From: Endozoicomonas sp. 4G
GTDB lineage: Bacteria; Pseudomonadota; Gammaproteobacteria; Pseudomonadales; Endozoicomonadaceae
DNA length: 64,000 nucleotides
Assembly: GCF_023822025.1 (NCBI RefSeq)
Contig: NZ_CP082909.1
Span: 3,214,001-3,278,000 of the forward strand
Reading direction: 5' to 3'
In this document: in pieces, positions 14,574-24,102 of the stretch
Layout of the letters: the number at the start of each line of letters is the position of its first letter
How positions within the stretch are numbered: the stretch's first letter is position 1
Made by a program: the position numbers and the translations under genes
The notes under the pieces: generated by a model
Told to the model about the DNA's origin: nothing
What the model saw: only the letters and a program-made list of their open reading frames with translations
Databases searched by the model: none

Positions 14574-15563
14574 TCACAGCACCCAATCAAGACAGCGGCA
14601 AAAGACCCCTTCCATCAACATCTGCGGGTTAAGATTGCCGCCTTCCAGCAGGGACTGTCTTTGCGACATCAGCCAGTCCCTCTCTTGCAGGAGAGTTCTG
14701 GCATCGCATTTTCGAGCCAGATATTCCAGCATTTTCAACTGATCCCGGTTTCGAAGGTCCGATGGGCTGCCATTCAAACTCAATTTAACAGCATCATCAA
14801 GCCAGCCCATGATCCAGCTGATCGTCAGAACCAAATCTTCTGATTGCCAGGTTTTTGCCAACTCAACAGGGGTAACTTTCCCTTTGAAAAGCCCTTTCAG
14901 GCCATCAGCCAGAGTTGCTCTTTTTTCCAACAGCCCCTGATCGGCAAAACGCTTAGCCTCCAGCGGAGCGTTGGCGGTGAGATCCAAGAGTTGCACAACC
15001 CGACTCGAATCCTCCAGTTGCGAAGCTAACCATTGTTCCGCATCAGCTCTGTTGGGTGTCGCAAAGTTTAATTGCTGACAACGGCTGCGAATGGTGGGCA
15101 GCATATCACCGGAACGGGCACTGACCAGCAGGAAAACAGTATCGTCTCCCGGCTCTTCAAGGCATTTGAGCAGGGCATTGGCAGCATTGACATTCATCGC
15201 TTCTGCCGGGTTCAGGATAATCACTCTGCGCCCTCCCTGCTGAGCGGTTTTATGGGCAAACTCGTTCAGCTTTCGAATACGGTCAATGCGAATGGGCCGA
15301 CCGGGGTCATCGGGTTCTACCAGTGTGAAATCAGGATGGGTTCCTGCTTTCAGTAGCTCACACTCCTTACAGTGACCACAGGCCCCTGTCGTCTGCGGGT
15401 TCATACACAACAAATAAGCAGACAGTGCTTTGGCAAACTGGAGCTTACCGGTACCCGGCACCCCCCTTAGCAAATAGGCATGGGCCAGGTTACCTGTCTG
15501 CTGGCAGTGAACCATTTGCTGCCACTGGGTGTTTTGCCAGGGAAAAATGCGCCAGTCTTTCAT
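14574..15563 (-). CDS. holB: DNA polymerase III subunit delta'
   Basis: The 329-residue protein fits delta' of the clamp loader. It has an AAA+ nucleotide-binding loop (GVPGTGK, residues 35-41), a zinc-binding cluster with CGHCKEC (about 62-68), the MNVNAANALLKCLEEP segment (Walker B region) and the SRC motif (TIRSRC). It acts with the tau/gamma and delta subunits to load the beta clamp. The ATG overlaps the stop of tmk, so it is the last gene of the pabC-mltG-tmk-holB unit. Confidence 0.93.
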   Translation of the reverse strand: MKDWRIFPWQNTQWQQMVHCQQTGNLAHAYLLRGVPGTGKLQFAKALSAYLLCMNPQTTGACGHCKECELLKAGTHPDFTLVEPDDPGRPIRIDRIRKLNEFAHKTAQQGGRRVIILNPAEAMNVNAANALLKCLEEPGDDTVFLLVSARSGDMLPTIRSRCQQLNFATPNRADAEQWLASQLEDSSRVVQLLDLTANAPLEAKRFADQGLLEKRATLADGLKGLFKGKVTPVELAKTWQSEDLVLTISWIMGWLDDAVKLSLNGSPSDLRNRDQLKMLEYLARKCDARTLLQERDWLMSQRQSLLEGGNLNPQMLMEGVFCRCLDWVL

Positions 15564-16204
15564 CAGCGCTCTCCCAGTCTTCTTTCGAGCACTGCCAGCA
15601 ACTGCTGTTGAACACGTTCAAGGGACTGCCCGGCATCAATCACTTCAAACTGCTCAGGAAACTGTTCTGCCCTTGCCAGATAGGCATTGCGTACCCGGAT
15701 AAAAAAGTCCATTTTTTCCTGCTCAATCCGGTCCAGCCTGCCACCTCGTCCTTTGGCTCTGGCCATGCCAATTTCCGGATCAACATCCAGCAGAATGGTC
15801 ATATCCGGACGCAGGGCACCCTGGACCAAATGTTCAAGCGTTGCAACCGGCTGGGTGCTCAGGCCACGACCACCGCCCTGATAGGCGTAGGTGGCATCAG
15901 TAAAGCGATCGCACAGTACGATGTTTCCCGCTTTCAGTCCGGGCAACACATTATGAAAAAGATTTTGCGAGCGGGCGGCAAACATCATTAACAATTCAGT
16001 GATGTCAGACAATGGTTCACCATGAAGCCCCAGCAACAGCGAGCGAAGCTCTTCTGCCACCTGAGTACCGCCTGGCTCACGGGTTTCGGTAAACGCCAGC
16101 TGACGCTCAGCCATCCAGTTTTTGATAAAGTCGACCGCAGTCGTTTTACCTGCGCCTTCGCCACCTTCAATCGTCAGGAAAAAACCGGATGGGGCATTAG
16201 CCAT
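15563..16204 (-). CDS. tmk: Thymidylate kinase
   Basis: This 213-residue kinase phosphorylates dTMP to dTDP with ATP. It has the P-loop GGEGAGKTT (residues 14-22), the TREPGGT motif, the DRF motif (CDRFTDATYAYQGGGRG) and a lid with several arginines (ARAKGRGGRLDR). It overlaps mltG upstream and holB downstream by a few bases, indicating translational coupling. Confidence 0.95.
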   Translation of the reverse strand: MANAPSGFFLTIEGGEGAGKTTAVDFIKNWMAERQLAFTETREPGGTQVAEELRSLLLGLHGEPLSDITELLMMFAARSQNLFHNVLPGLKAGNIVLCDRFTDATYAYQGGGRGLSTQPVATLEHLVQGALRPDMTILLDVDPEIGMARAKGRGGRLDRIEQEKMDFFIRVRNAYLARAEQFPEQFEVIDAGQSLERVQQQLLAVLERRLGER

Positions 16205-17250
16205 TATTGAGCCTCCACAGTCGATCGATAATTCTCTCGACGCTGTTCAATCTGATACTGTCTGACAGCTCGATTATGCTCTGCCAGTGTTTTCGAGAAA
16301 TAATGAGTACCATCGCCCTTGGCGACAAAGTAGAGTGACTGGCCATCTTCCGGATGCAAAGCAGCATGAATCGCTTCCCGACCGGCCATGGCAATAGGCG
16401 TCGGTGGTAGCCCTTTGATGACGTAGGTGTTGTACGGAGTGGCATCCCGAAGCATTTGACGACTGATGTTGCCTTTATAACGATCGCCGAGACCGTAAAT
16501 CACGGTGGGGTCGGTTTGCAGTCTCATGCCTTTTTCCAGACGCCTGACAAAAACACCTGCAATTTCGCCCCGCTCATAAGGCACTCCCGTTTCTTTCTCC
16601 ACCAGCGAGGCCATAATCAGTGCCTCGTAAGGACTCTGGTAGGGCAGTCCTTCAGCACGTTTTTCCCATTCTTCATGCAGCACGGTATCCATCCGCTGGT
16701 AAGCCCGCCTGAGTATGGATTCAACACTGGCATTGGCCTGAAAGAAATAGGTATCGGGGTAAAACAGACCTTCCGGGTTCCCTGCTATTTCCAGACTTTT
16801 ATAAAGTGCCTGCAGCGCCTCGTGATCCATGGGTGAAGAGAGCTTTTCGTGTTGATTTAAAGCCGCCATGACCTCTTTCAGGGTATGACCCTCAACCAGT
16901 GTCACGTTGTAGTAGCGTACCTGACCGGAAGTAAAAACCTTCAACAAATCCCTATGGGTAATCCCGGCCGGGATCAGATAGTCCCCGGCGTGTATCGCAC
17001 CAGCCGCCTTTTCTATTTTGGCCAACAGTACAAAGAGTTTCGGATAGTGAAGCCAGCCAGACTTAGCCAGACTGTCTGCCACTCCGGTCATGGATTCGCC
17101 CTGGGCAATGGTAAACTCCAGGCTATCCGCACTGCCTGGCCCTATCATGGGCTGATTGCCGTACCAGTCCAGTGCCTTCCAAAATACAACGGCTGCCAAT
17201 AATCCCGCAAGACAAAGGCCCACCACGGCGAATAACAACTTTTTAAGCAT
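16204..17250 (-). CDS. mltG: Endolytic murein transglycosylase
   Basis: The 348-residue protein has one N-terminal membrane helix (about residues 5-27) and a YceG domain. The signature segments VEKETGVPYERGEIAGVF, LQTDPTVIYG and GLPPTPIAM are visible; the Glu in EKET is the family's catalytic residue. It cleaves nascent peptidoglycan strands in the periplasm and sets their length. Its start overlaps the end of pabC by 8 bp, and its stop overlaps the ATG of tmk. Confidence 0.93.
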   Translation of the reverse strand: MLKKLLFAVVGLCLAGLLAAVVFWKALDWYGNQPMIGPGSADSLEFTIAQGESMTGVADSLAKSGWLHYPKLFVLLAKIEKAAGAIHAGDYLIPAGITHRDLLKVFTSGQVRYYNVTLVEGHTLKEVMAALNQHEKLSSPMDHEALQALYKSLEIAGNPEGLFYPDTYFFQANASVESILRRAYQRMDTVLHEEWEKRAEGLPYQSPYEALIMASLVEKETGVPYERGEIAGVFVRRLEKGMRLQTDPTVIYGLGDRYKGNISRQMLRDATPYNTYVIKGLPPTPIAMAGREAIHAALHPEDGQSLYFVAKGDGTHYFSKTLAEHNRAVRQYQIEQRRENYRSTVEAQ

Positions 17251-18076
17251 TCAAAACTTCCTGAACCCGATCTCTGACGATACCGGTCACACTACCCACA
17301 GACCAGTGCCAACGGCCACAGGCAATCACCGGCCAGACTCCGTTAACACTGTTACAAACAAATACTTCATTGGCTCCGGCAAGGTCTTGCCAGTGATAAT
17401 CACCCGTTTCTACCTGAAAGCCCCACTGATGGGCCTGCTCCAGAATCAGCTCCCGGCAAACCCCTTTAACCCCTGATTTACCGAGACAGGGTGTCCGCAA
17501 GGTTTTGCCGGATACCAGGAATAGATTACTCATAGTGCCTTCCACCAGCCTGTCGTCCATCCCCAGTAATAAACCCTCCAGGCAATCGGTTCCCTGCCAT
17601 TCGGAACGAGCCATAACATTCTCAAGACGGTTGAGGTGCTTTAATCCGGCAAGGGCATTATCACCCAGTCTGATGTTACATTCATGCAACCTGATACCCT
17701 TGATAGCAGGGTCGCCAGGGTAGACCGGCAACGGGTGAAAAGAAAGAATCTGGCTGGGACGGTCACAACCCTCAGGGTTGTATCCACGGCCACCTGAGCC
17801 ACGGGTCACAATCGCTTTGAGCACCCCTTCCTTCAGCTTCTGCTTGTGCAAAAAGTCACTGACTTCGTTTTTGAAGCTGTCCAGATCAAAGGGAATATCC
17901 AGCATCGAAATACCAGAACAGAGTCGTTTGCAATGAAGCTCAAAAAGAGTGGGGACACCGGCCTGGACACGGATGGTTTCAAAAACACCATCCCCATAAG
18001 CCAGACCCCGGTCACTGAGGCGTATTTCAGCAGCTGGCTCCCCGTTAACCCAGCTGACAGGATGATGTCTATCCAA
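17243..18076 (-). CDS. pabC: Aminodeoxychorismate lyase
   Basis: The 277-residue fold-type IV PLP enzyme converts 4-amino-4-deoxychorismate to p-aminobenzoate and pyruvate for folate synthesis. Family features are the GDGVFETIRV segment near the N-terminus, the LNRLENVMAR segment containing the central active-site region, and VEGTMSNLF. It follows fabF after 4 bp, the same order as in Escherichia coli. Confidence 0.9.
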   Translation of the reverse strand: MDRHHPVSWVNGEPAAEIRLSDRGLAYGDGVFETIRVQAGVPTLFELHCKRLCSGISMLDIPFDLDSFKNEVSDFLHKQKLKEGVLKAIVTRGSGGRGYNPEGCDRPSQILSFHPLPVYPGDPAIKGIRLHECNIRLGDNALAGLKHLNRLENVMARSEWQGTDCLEGLLLGMDDRLVEGTMSNLFLVSGKTLRTPCLGKSGVKGVCRELILEQAHQWGFQVETGDYHWQDLAGANEVFVCNSVNGVWPVIACGRWHWSVGSVTGIVRDRVQEVLNA

Positions 18077-18080
18077 AATT

Positions 18081-19340
18081 CTAATCCAGTTTCGAAAAAG
18101 CCAGGGTCACATTAGTGCCCCCAAAGCCGAATGAGTTAGTGAGTACATGCTGCATCTCAATCGGTCTGGCTTTTACGGGTACATAATCCAGATCACAGCC
18201 TTCATCGGGATTTTCCAAATTAATGGTCGGTGGCGCCATATTATCCTGAAGCGATTTCACGGCAAACACGGCTTCCAGCGAACCAGCCGCCCCTAACAAA
18301 TGACCCGTCATGGATTTGGTAGAACTGATGGCAACCTGTTTGGCAGACTGACCAAACACCCTGTGCACTGCTTTTGTTTCAGCAATGTCACCGGCAGGTG
18401 TAGAGGTGCCATGGGCATTGATATAGGCCACCTGTTCTGCCTTAAGGCCAGCATCGTCCAATGCTGACTGCATGGCCCTGGCCGCACCACGACCGTCTTC
18501 AGGAGGCGAGGTCATGTGATAAGCATCACCACTCATGCCTGCGCCACTGAGCTCTGCATAAATAGTAGCCCCGCGTCGTACAGCGTGTTGATACTCTTCT
18601 AACACCATAACACCCGCACCGTCGCCCAGCACGAAACCATCCCGATCTTTATCCCAGGGGCGACTGGCCGCTTCAGGCTGATCATTTCGGGTAGACAGGG
18701 CTCTGGCGGCGGCAAAACCGGTCATGCCCAGTGCTGAAGAGGCTTTTTCGGCACCACCTGCGACCATAACATCGGCATCACCGTAGGCAATGGTTCTGGC
18801 GGCCAGGGCCAAGGCATGACTGCCTGTTGCACAGGCCGTGGAAGTGGCAAAATTTGGTCCCTGCAGGTTGTAGTGCATGGACAACCAGCCTGCCGCCATA
18901 TTGATGATGGCCGCCGGTATGAAGAAGGGTGATATACGACGAGGGCCAGACTTCTGAAGCGTATCATAACTCTGTTCAATCGATGTGAGACCACCGATAC
19001 CGGAGCCGATAACGACGCCATAGCGACCTACGTTATCGCTTTGGAGCAAATCACTGCCATCCAGCCCTGCATCTTTCATCGCTTCAATGGAGGCTGCCAG
19101 TGCGTACTGGATAAAAACATCCATTTTCCGGGCGTCTTTCGGGTTAAAGTAATCACCTGTCTCAAAACCTTTCACGGTTCCGCAGATATTGACACTGAAT
19201 TTCTCAGTATCCAGATGATCGATGGTATGAATACCGCTGCAACCTGCCAGTACCGATTGCCAGCTCTGCTCAACTCCCAGTCCTACCGGAGATAACGCAC
19301 CCAGTCCTGTTACTACTACCCTTCTATGCGACACAACCAT
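18081..19340 (-). CDS. fabF: 3-oxoacyl-ACP synthase II
   Basis: The 419-residue protein is a condensing enzyme for elongation of acyl-ACP with malonyl-ACP. The catalytic Cys lies in [10 protein letters not shown] and the two histidines in [11 protein letters not shown] and [12 protein letters not shown], giving the Cys-His-His triad of KAS I/II enzymes. It is separated from acpP upstream by about 170 bp containing a terminator-like hairpin. In this window it is the only ketoacyl-ACP synthase, as fabH is absent from the cluster. Confidence 0.95.
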   Translation of the reverse strand: MVVSHRRVVVTGLGALSPVGLGVEQSWQSVLAGCSGIHTIDHLDTEKFSVNICGTVKGFETGDYFNPKDARKMDVFIQYALAASIEAMKDAGLDGSDLLQSDNVGRYGVVIGSGIGGLTSIEQSYDTLQKSGPRRISPFFIPAAIINMAAGWLSMHYNLQGPNFATSTACATGSHALALAARTIAYGDADVMVAGGAEKASSALGMTGFAAARALSTRNDQPEAASRPWDKDRDGFVLGDGAGVMVLEEYQHAVRRGATIYAELSGAGMSGDAYHMTSPPEDGRGAARAMQSALDDAGLKAEQVAYINAHGTSTPAGDIAETKAVHRVFGQSAKQVAISSTKSMTGHLLGAAGSLEAVFAVKSLQDNMAPPTINLENPDEGCDLDYVPVKARPIEMQHVLTNSFGFGGTNVTLAFSKLD

Positions 19341-19438
19341 TCACTCCTGCATCAGATCTTCTGACTTTCTTTTTTATACCCGAGGCCGGAACGAGCCTTC
19401 TACTCAAAAAATCACGCGCACTGATCTTGCAAAAACAC

Positions 19439-19474
19439 AAAAGCCGCACACATTTTACTGCGTACGGCTTTTTC
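19439..19474 (-). terminator. Terminator-like hairpin between acpP and fabF
   Basis: An imperfect inverted repeat (AAAAGCCG...CGGCTTTTT) with A/T runs on both sides follows the acpP stop on the minus strand. It probably ends or attenuates the abundant acpP transcript before fabF. Confidence 0.7.
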
Positions 19475-19508
19475 AGGATACAGCTATTTGCATGCAACCC
19501 GGACAGTA

Positions 19509-19742
19509 TCAGGAATGAGCAACAACGTAGTCAATTGCTTCCTGAACGGTGGTGATCTTTTCCGCTTCTTCGTCTGGAATCTCAGTTTCAAACTCTTCTT
19601 CCAGAGCCATCACCAGCTCAACGGTGTCCAGAGAGTCCGCGCCGAGGTCTTCTACGAATGACGCACTGTTGGTGACTTCCTCTGCTTTTACGCCAAGCTG
19701 TTCGCAAACGATCTTTTTGACGCGCTCTTCAATGGTACTCAT
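19509..19742 (-). CDS. acpP: Acyl carrier protein
   Basis: The 77-residue acidic protein has the phosphopantetheine attachment serine in [10 protein letters not shown] (Ser37 region) followed by the MALEEEF helix. It shuttles acyl chains between the Fab enzymes and to lipid A, phospholipid and cofactor pathways. It lies between fabG and fabF as usual, but the gap to fabG (about 235 bp) contains a 12-bp tandem repeat. Confidence 0.97.
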   Translation of the reverse strand: MSTIEERVKKIVCEQLGVKAEEVTNSASFVEDLGADSLDTVELVMALEEEFETEIPDEEAEKITTVQEAIDYVVAHS

Positions 19743-19910
19743 ACCTGGTTGTGCTCCTATCGATATTCGGATGCAGAGTGGCGATTTAGGAAACTGCCGT
19801 AACTGCGGTCAATTACTATATATAAACGCTTACGGTAATTTCAAGGACGGGCTCGTTATATTACCGAAAATTTCATCTTTCTTAGAAGGTTTTGACACGT
19901 ATCAACTACA

Positions 19911-19970
19911 AATAACGCTATCAATAACGCTATCAATAACGCTATGAATAACGCTATGAATAACGCTATG
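19911..19970. repeat. Five tandem copies of a 12-bp unit
   Basis: The unit AATAACGCTATC/G is repeated five times without interruption just after the fabG stop, inside the fabG-acpP gap. Two copies end in C and three in G. It is noncoding in the fab operon direction and could vary in copy number. Confidence 0.9.
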
Positions 19971-19976
19971 CAGCTG

Positions 19977-20723
19977 CTAACCCATGTACATCCCGCCATT
20001 CACGTGAATGGTTTCTCCGGTAATGTAACCAGCGGCATCACTGGCCAGAAAAGCCACGACACCGGAAATTTCTTCGGGCTGTCCAAGACGGGCCATGGGC
20101 ACCTGAGACTGCAAAAGGGCTCTGTGTTCTTCTGGCAATTCACGGGTCATATCGGTATCGATAAAACCTGGCGCTACGGTATTTACAGAGATCTGACGAG
20201 AGCCAATCTCCCTGGCCAGGGAGCGACTGAAGCCTTCTACACCGGCCTTGGCCGCCGCATAATTGGCTTGCCCCTGGTTGCCCATGGAGCCTACCACCGA
20301 GCTGATGTTAATGATGCGTCCCCAACGAGCCTTGGTCATACCTCTCAATACCGCTTTGCTCATTCTGTATATGGAACTCAGGTTGGTATTGACAACATCG
20401 TCCCACTCATCATCCTTCATTCTCATCAGGATGTTATCACGGGTAATGCCGGCATTATTAACCAGTATCTGAGGGGCTCCAAACTCGGCTGTTACGGCTT
20501 TTACCACTTCAGTACAGCTTTCAGCCTCAGAAACATTCAATACCATACCGCAGCCTTTTATCCCTTCAGCCTGCAGCATTTCAGTAATTCTTGCAGCACC
20601 CGGCTCGGAGGTGGCAGTACCCACCACCAGGGCTCCGTGCTTACCCAGATCAATGGCAATAGCCCTGCCAATTCCACGACTGGCACCCGTAACCAGAGCT
20701 ACCTTGCCTTCAAGGTTCGACAT
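19977..20723 (-). CDS. fabG: 3-oxoacyl-ACP reductase
   Basis: The 248-residue short-chain dehydrogenase reduces 3-ketoacyl-ACP with NADPH. ATG at 20723 (MSNLEGKVALVTG) is chosen because it matches the family N-terminus; an in-frame upstream extension to 20813 would run into fabD. The cofactor motif TGASRGIG is at residues 12-19, the catalytic Ser in INISSVVG, and Tyr and Lys in YAAAKAG. Confidence 0.95.
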   Translation of the reverse strand: MSNLEGKVALVTGASRGIGRAIAIDLGKHGALVVGTATSEPGAARITEMLQAEGIKGCGMVLNVSEAESCTEVVKAVTAEFGAPQILVNNAGITRDNILMRMKDDEWDDVVNTNLSSIYRMSKAVLRGMTKARWGRIINISSVVGSMGNQGQANYAAAKAGVEGFSRSLAREIGSRQISVNTVAPGFIDTDMTRELPEEHRALLQSQVPMARLGQPEEISGVVAFLASDAAGYITGETIHVNGGMYMG

Positions 20724-20766
20724 AGTTCTATCCTGTTGTTCTAGCGCGAAACCGCTTTTAGCTGAA

Positions 20767-21702
20767 TCATTTCGACGGACCGGTAAGATCTTCGAAAGAG
20801 GATGCAGATTCAAGAGTCAATACAGGTGATCTGCGGACAATCCGCTTGTTAAGACCCGCAAGCACCTTACCCGCACCACACTCAGCAAACCGGGTAACTC
20901 CGGCTTCATTCAGATGTTGAATCGTTTCTACCCAGCGAACGGGACTGTACAGCTGCCTGACCAGATTTTCACGAATTTTTTCCGGTTCTGAGCAAGGCTC
21001 AGCAGTGACGTTCTGAATCACAGCTATTGAAGGCTGACTTAACTCAATAAGGCTCAGCTCAACAGCCAGCTTCTCGGCTGCCGGCTTCATCAGGGCGCAA
21101 TGTGAAGGCACACTCACTGGTAGAGGCATTGCCTTTCTGGCTCCTGCCTCTTTAGCCAGCTCAATCGCACGAGCCACGGCTGCTTTTTCACCGGCAATAA
21201 CGACCTGACCCGGCGAGTTAAAGTTTACCGCTTCAACCACACTGTCCTGAGCCGCATCGTGACACACTGAAATCACCTGCTGATCCTCAAGACCCAGAAT
21301 GGCAGCCATGGCACCGGTTCCCGCTGGCACAGCCTCCTGCATAAAGAGACCACGTTGACGCACAACCCGAACGGCATCAGCAAACTTCATTGCCCCTGAG
21401 CACACCAGTGCCGAGTACTCACCCAGACTGTGACCGGCCATGTAGGCAGGCTGCTCTCCGCCTTTCTCAAGCCACAGGCGCCATAACGCGACACTGGCAG
21501 TCAGCAGTGCTGGTTGAGTATTCTCCGTTTTATTGAGTTCTTCTGCCGGGCCCTCGCTGATCAACTTCAGCAAGTCAAACCCGAGCGCCTCAGCCGCTTC
21601 AGCGAATGTCTGAACTACAACAGGGTGATCGATATGTTCTGCAAGCATACCCACCGATTGGGATCCCTGCCCCGGAAAAACAAATGCAAGTGAATCCGTC
21701 AT
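20767..21702 (-). CDS. fabD: Malonyl-CoA:ACP transacylase
   Basis: The 311-residue enzyme transfers malonyl groups from CoA to ACP. The nucleophilic Ser lies in GHSLGEYSAL (about residue 93); the oxyanion segment FPGQGSQ is at the N-terminus; the catalytic His is in VPSHCALM. It is normally preceded by fabH. Here the upstream side is occupied by a transposon remnant. Confidence 0.95.
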   Translation of the reverse strand: MTDSLAFVFPGQGSQSVGMLAEHIDHPVVVQTFAEAAEALGFDLLKLISEGPAEELNKTENTQPALLTASVALWRLWLEKGGEQPAYMAGHSLGEYSALVCSGAMKFADAVRVVRQRGLFMQEAVPAGTGAMAAILGLEDQQVISVCHDAAQDSVVEAVNFNSPGQVVIAGEKAAVARAIELAKEAGARKAMPLPVSVPSHCALMKPAAEKLAVELSLIELSQPSIAVIQNVTAEPCSEPEKIRENLVRQLYSPVRWVETIQHLNEAGVTRFAECGAGKVLAGLNKRIVRRSPVLTLESASSFEDLTGPSK

Positions 21703-21890
21703 TGTCTTGGGTCTACTCCCGAGCTAGCTGATCGTTGAAAGAAGCTCACCTTTCTCACGGCTTTGGCTTCTTCCGGAAAAATCGAGCCAATTATAGAAAA
21801 ATTCGAACCTAAGGTTGGTAAATTTATGTTTCCAACTCTTGATTAAAACCGCAACGAGCGCAACACTCGCTGTTATGGCTAAGGTTCAAG

Positions 21891-23174
21891 CTACCTCGTC
21901 AAACACTTAAGAAAGACATTTCTGGCACCGTTGATGTCACGATCAACGGTGAAGCCCTCACCCTTAATAACCTTGGAAGAACCTAATTTTTCGTCAATGG
22001 TCCCGTTCCATGATCGAGTCTTGGATGTATAGGCTTCGTTGCAATCAATCACATGCTTTCCATACTTTTTTGCGTACCACTTAAGCCGCTTTTTGAATTG
22101 GTAATGATTGAGGTCAAGCATCTGGCGGCAGGTGTTACGGCGAATGGTGCGAACCTTCTTATTTTTGCGCGTGACCATACCTCTTGTCTCAAAGGTTGGC
22201 AAAAATACAACGTCGTAGTTCGACACCAGCTCGAACGCCAGCCGGTTATGCAGATCAAGAACAATGTCATCCTTTTTGCATTTCAGCCGGTCAATTTCCC
22301 TGTTGAAATGAATAATCCGATCTCTTGCCCACTGGGGCATATCGGGGAACTCAACGCCCTTCTGAGTGTTCAGGATTTTTTGCTTTTGACTGACCAAGCT
22401 GTCCACTTGCTTCATCAGTGGGAACAGCTTTGTTTTTGCAACGTTATCACCCGCTATCAACGCCTCTTTTTCGCTGTAGCAAGTGGCAAAGGTGCGAACT
22501 CCGGGGTCAACTCCAACGCATCTAACCTTCCCTTGGATTTCGGGATTTAGCTCAATATGTTGTTGAACCTGAACGAACCAGCGACCCTTGTCGTAGGTTA
22601 TGACACAAGATTTACCCATCGCTTCTGCTGGCACATCTTCTGTCAGGTGAATCTTGCCAAGAGCGTCTACGCAAGGATTTAATCCCTTTGGGAAACGGTC
22701 AATAGAGAATGAGTGCCTGCTACCTTTGCGGCTTTTGAAATGGATTTCTGCAAAGCCCTCTTTAGCTCCCTTGAGCTTCTTGTTGTGCTCGCAGACCGCT
22801 TTGAATGTATCCGCTGCCTCCAGTGTTCCATTATCAGAAACAATCGAGTTATAAGCCCTGCCAATTTCTTTGTGCTCTTGCTTCACTTGAGCTTTAATGG
22901 CAGGTCGCATGTTGATGAATTTTCCGCTGGCATCTTTATAGTCATCGTTACGGAAACGCTCAACAGCAAGGTTGTACGACCTCCGATAGAGCATCAGGGC
23001 ATCGTGATAGGCTTGCTCATTCTCCGGGTAAAACCTGATCTTTTTCGACGCTACTATTTTTGCGTCCTTTGCGTCTTCTAGCAGATCGCTTCCTGCAGTG
23101 GCTATTGCAGAATGAGGTAATGAAACCGATAAGCTCTTGGGTGTCAATTGACTCACTGGCGTTATCCGGGTCAT
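21891..23174 (-). CDS. tnpB: TnpB-like RNA-guided nuclease (IS607/IS605 type)
   Basis: The protein fits the TnpB family: N-terminal KKIRFYPENEQ segment, a RuvC-like core with Asp in GVDPGVRTFA, Glu in FETRGM and Asp in DRDINGARN. All three acidic nuclease residues are therefore present. The usual zinc-ribbon cysteines between TSKT and DRD are missing: the expected Cys positions read TRSWNG and KVIKGEGF. The true start is uncertain. ATG at 23174 gives 427 residues, but the conserved part begins near 23050, and the upstream part overlaps the recombinase pseudogene in another frame. TnpB proteins cut DNA guided by an RNA from the element's end and help retain the element; whether this one is active is unknown. 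Confidence 0.75.
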   Translation of the reverse strand: MTRITPVSQLTPKSLSVSLPHSAIATAGSDLLEDAKDAKIVASKKIRFYPENEQAYHDALMLYRRSYNLAVERFRNDDYKDASGKFINMRPAIKAQVKQEHKEIGRAYNSIVSDNGTLEAADTFKAVCEHNKKLKGAKEGFAEIHFKSRKGSRHSFSIDRFPKGLNPCVDALGKIHLTEDVPAEAMGKSCVITYDKGRWFVQVQQHIELNPEIQGKVRCVGVDPGVRTFATCYSEKEALIAGDNVAKTKLFPLMKQVDSLVSQKQKILNTQKGVEFPDMPQWARDRIIHFNREIDRLKCKKDDIVLDLHNRLAFELVSNYDVVFLPTFETRGMVTRKNKKVRTIRRNTCRQMLDLNHYQFKKRLKWYAKKYGKHVIDCNEAYTSKTRSWNGTIDEKLGSSKVIKGEGFTVDRDINGARNVFLKCLTR

Positions 23175-23583
23175 CCAAAACTTCGATGTGTCCTCCCGAT
23201 AATTCAACAAGCCATTTGATGAGTTCAAACCCTGATCGGGCAAGGCGATCTTTTGTGGCAACCACAATATGGGTTGGATTTCCGCACACCGCTGATTCCA
23301 GAATGGTTTGCAGTCCTTTTCGCTTAAAGTTGAAAGCACTGGCAATGTCGCTGATAAATTCTGCATCAGGGTGCTCTTTGAGTAAGATACACTTTTGTGT
23401 GTCAATGCTGGATTATTGCTTTCCAGAACTGACTCTTGCGTAGCATATCTTCCTTTGCTGGTTAATGAATATTCGGAAGTGGCCACTACTGGTTTACTTC
23501 ACTTTTTCGTAGTGACCGCTTTCGATCTTGCGCCTTATGGTTTGACTGGTTAGGCCTTCAATCTTGGTGAGCTTTGTAGCTGA
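23017..23583 (-). pseudogene. IS607-type serine recombinase TnpA, broken by two stop codons
   Basis: One reading frame holds in order a MerR-like helix-turn-helix (GLTSQTIRRKIESGHY), an SSGHFRIF segment, the catalytic serine motif CYARVSSGKQ, then DIASAFNFKRKGL and VVATKDRLARSGFELI, all typical of IS607 TnpA. It is interrupted by TAA codons at 23494-23496 and 23413-23415 (minus strand), with no frameshift between them. No good start codon is visible at the N-terminus. The transposase is therefore inactive, while the downstream tnpB frame remains open. Confidence 0.85.
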
Positions 23584-23790
23584 AACTCACAAGATAAATT
23601 CGTCTTTTGACAATTTATCCTGTGTCTAGCGTAATTGATTTTACGATTGTTGCAATTTTATTTGACTGAAACAGCCATGAGTGCAATGGTTTTAATCTGA
23701 AGACTACCCCTGCAAAAAACTCAGCAACCTGACAGAAACGTAAGCAAGGCTTGCGCATTGCAAACCTGTGAACTAACTTGTTTTTGCCTG

Positions 23791-24003
23791 CTAGGAGCCT
23801 GACCGAGAATAGCGCCCGTAGCGAGGGCGGCAGAAAATTGAGGATGAAAATTCGGTTTTGTGAGGAGAATAGCTAGCTATTTGACGAACAAAAGCGGATT
23901 TTTAGACCAATTTGCTGTCGCCGCACGACTGCATGGATGCAGGAGCTAGAGCAACGCAGGAGCAGTTGCCGCGTAGGGCAGCTATTCTCGGTCAGGCTCC
24001 TAG
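23791..24003. mobile_element. 213-bp MITE-like element with perfect 23-bp terminal inverted repeats
   Basis: Positions 23791-23813 (beginning CTAGGAGCCTGACCGAGAAT) are the exact reverse complement of 23981-24003. The outermost four bases, CTAG, are palindromic, so they may be a 4-bp target duplication. The interior has no convincing gene. It ends 100 bp upstream of the aquaporin start, so it may also affect that promoter. Confidence 0.75.
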
Positions 24004-24102
24004 TGTCTCGTCGTGAGGCTCGGGGATTGCGCTCCCTCGGGCAGGCATCTAACTACGATCTGTTTTTCTGCGTATCGTACAGATCATCGGGGGAGTACCG
24101 CG

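Larger units (their letters stand above)
21840..23590 (-). mobile_element. Decayed IS607-family element
   Basis: A TnpB-type gene is preceded on the same strand by a serine-recombinase TnpA pseudogene, the arrangement of IS607. Boundaries are approximate because this family lacks terminal inverted repeats. The stretch just beyond the tnpB stop (21790-21890) contains short inverted repeats (AACCTAAGGTT at about 21807; CGAG...CTCG at about 21855) and is where a guide-type omega RNA would be expected. The element sits between fabD and the position where fabH would normally be. Confidence 0.75.

Noticed and set aside
21891-23486. 531-residue form of the TnpB protein
   Set aside because: The first 100 or so codons are an out-of-frame reading of the recombinase pseudogene and have no similarity to TnpB.
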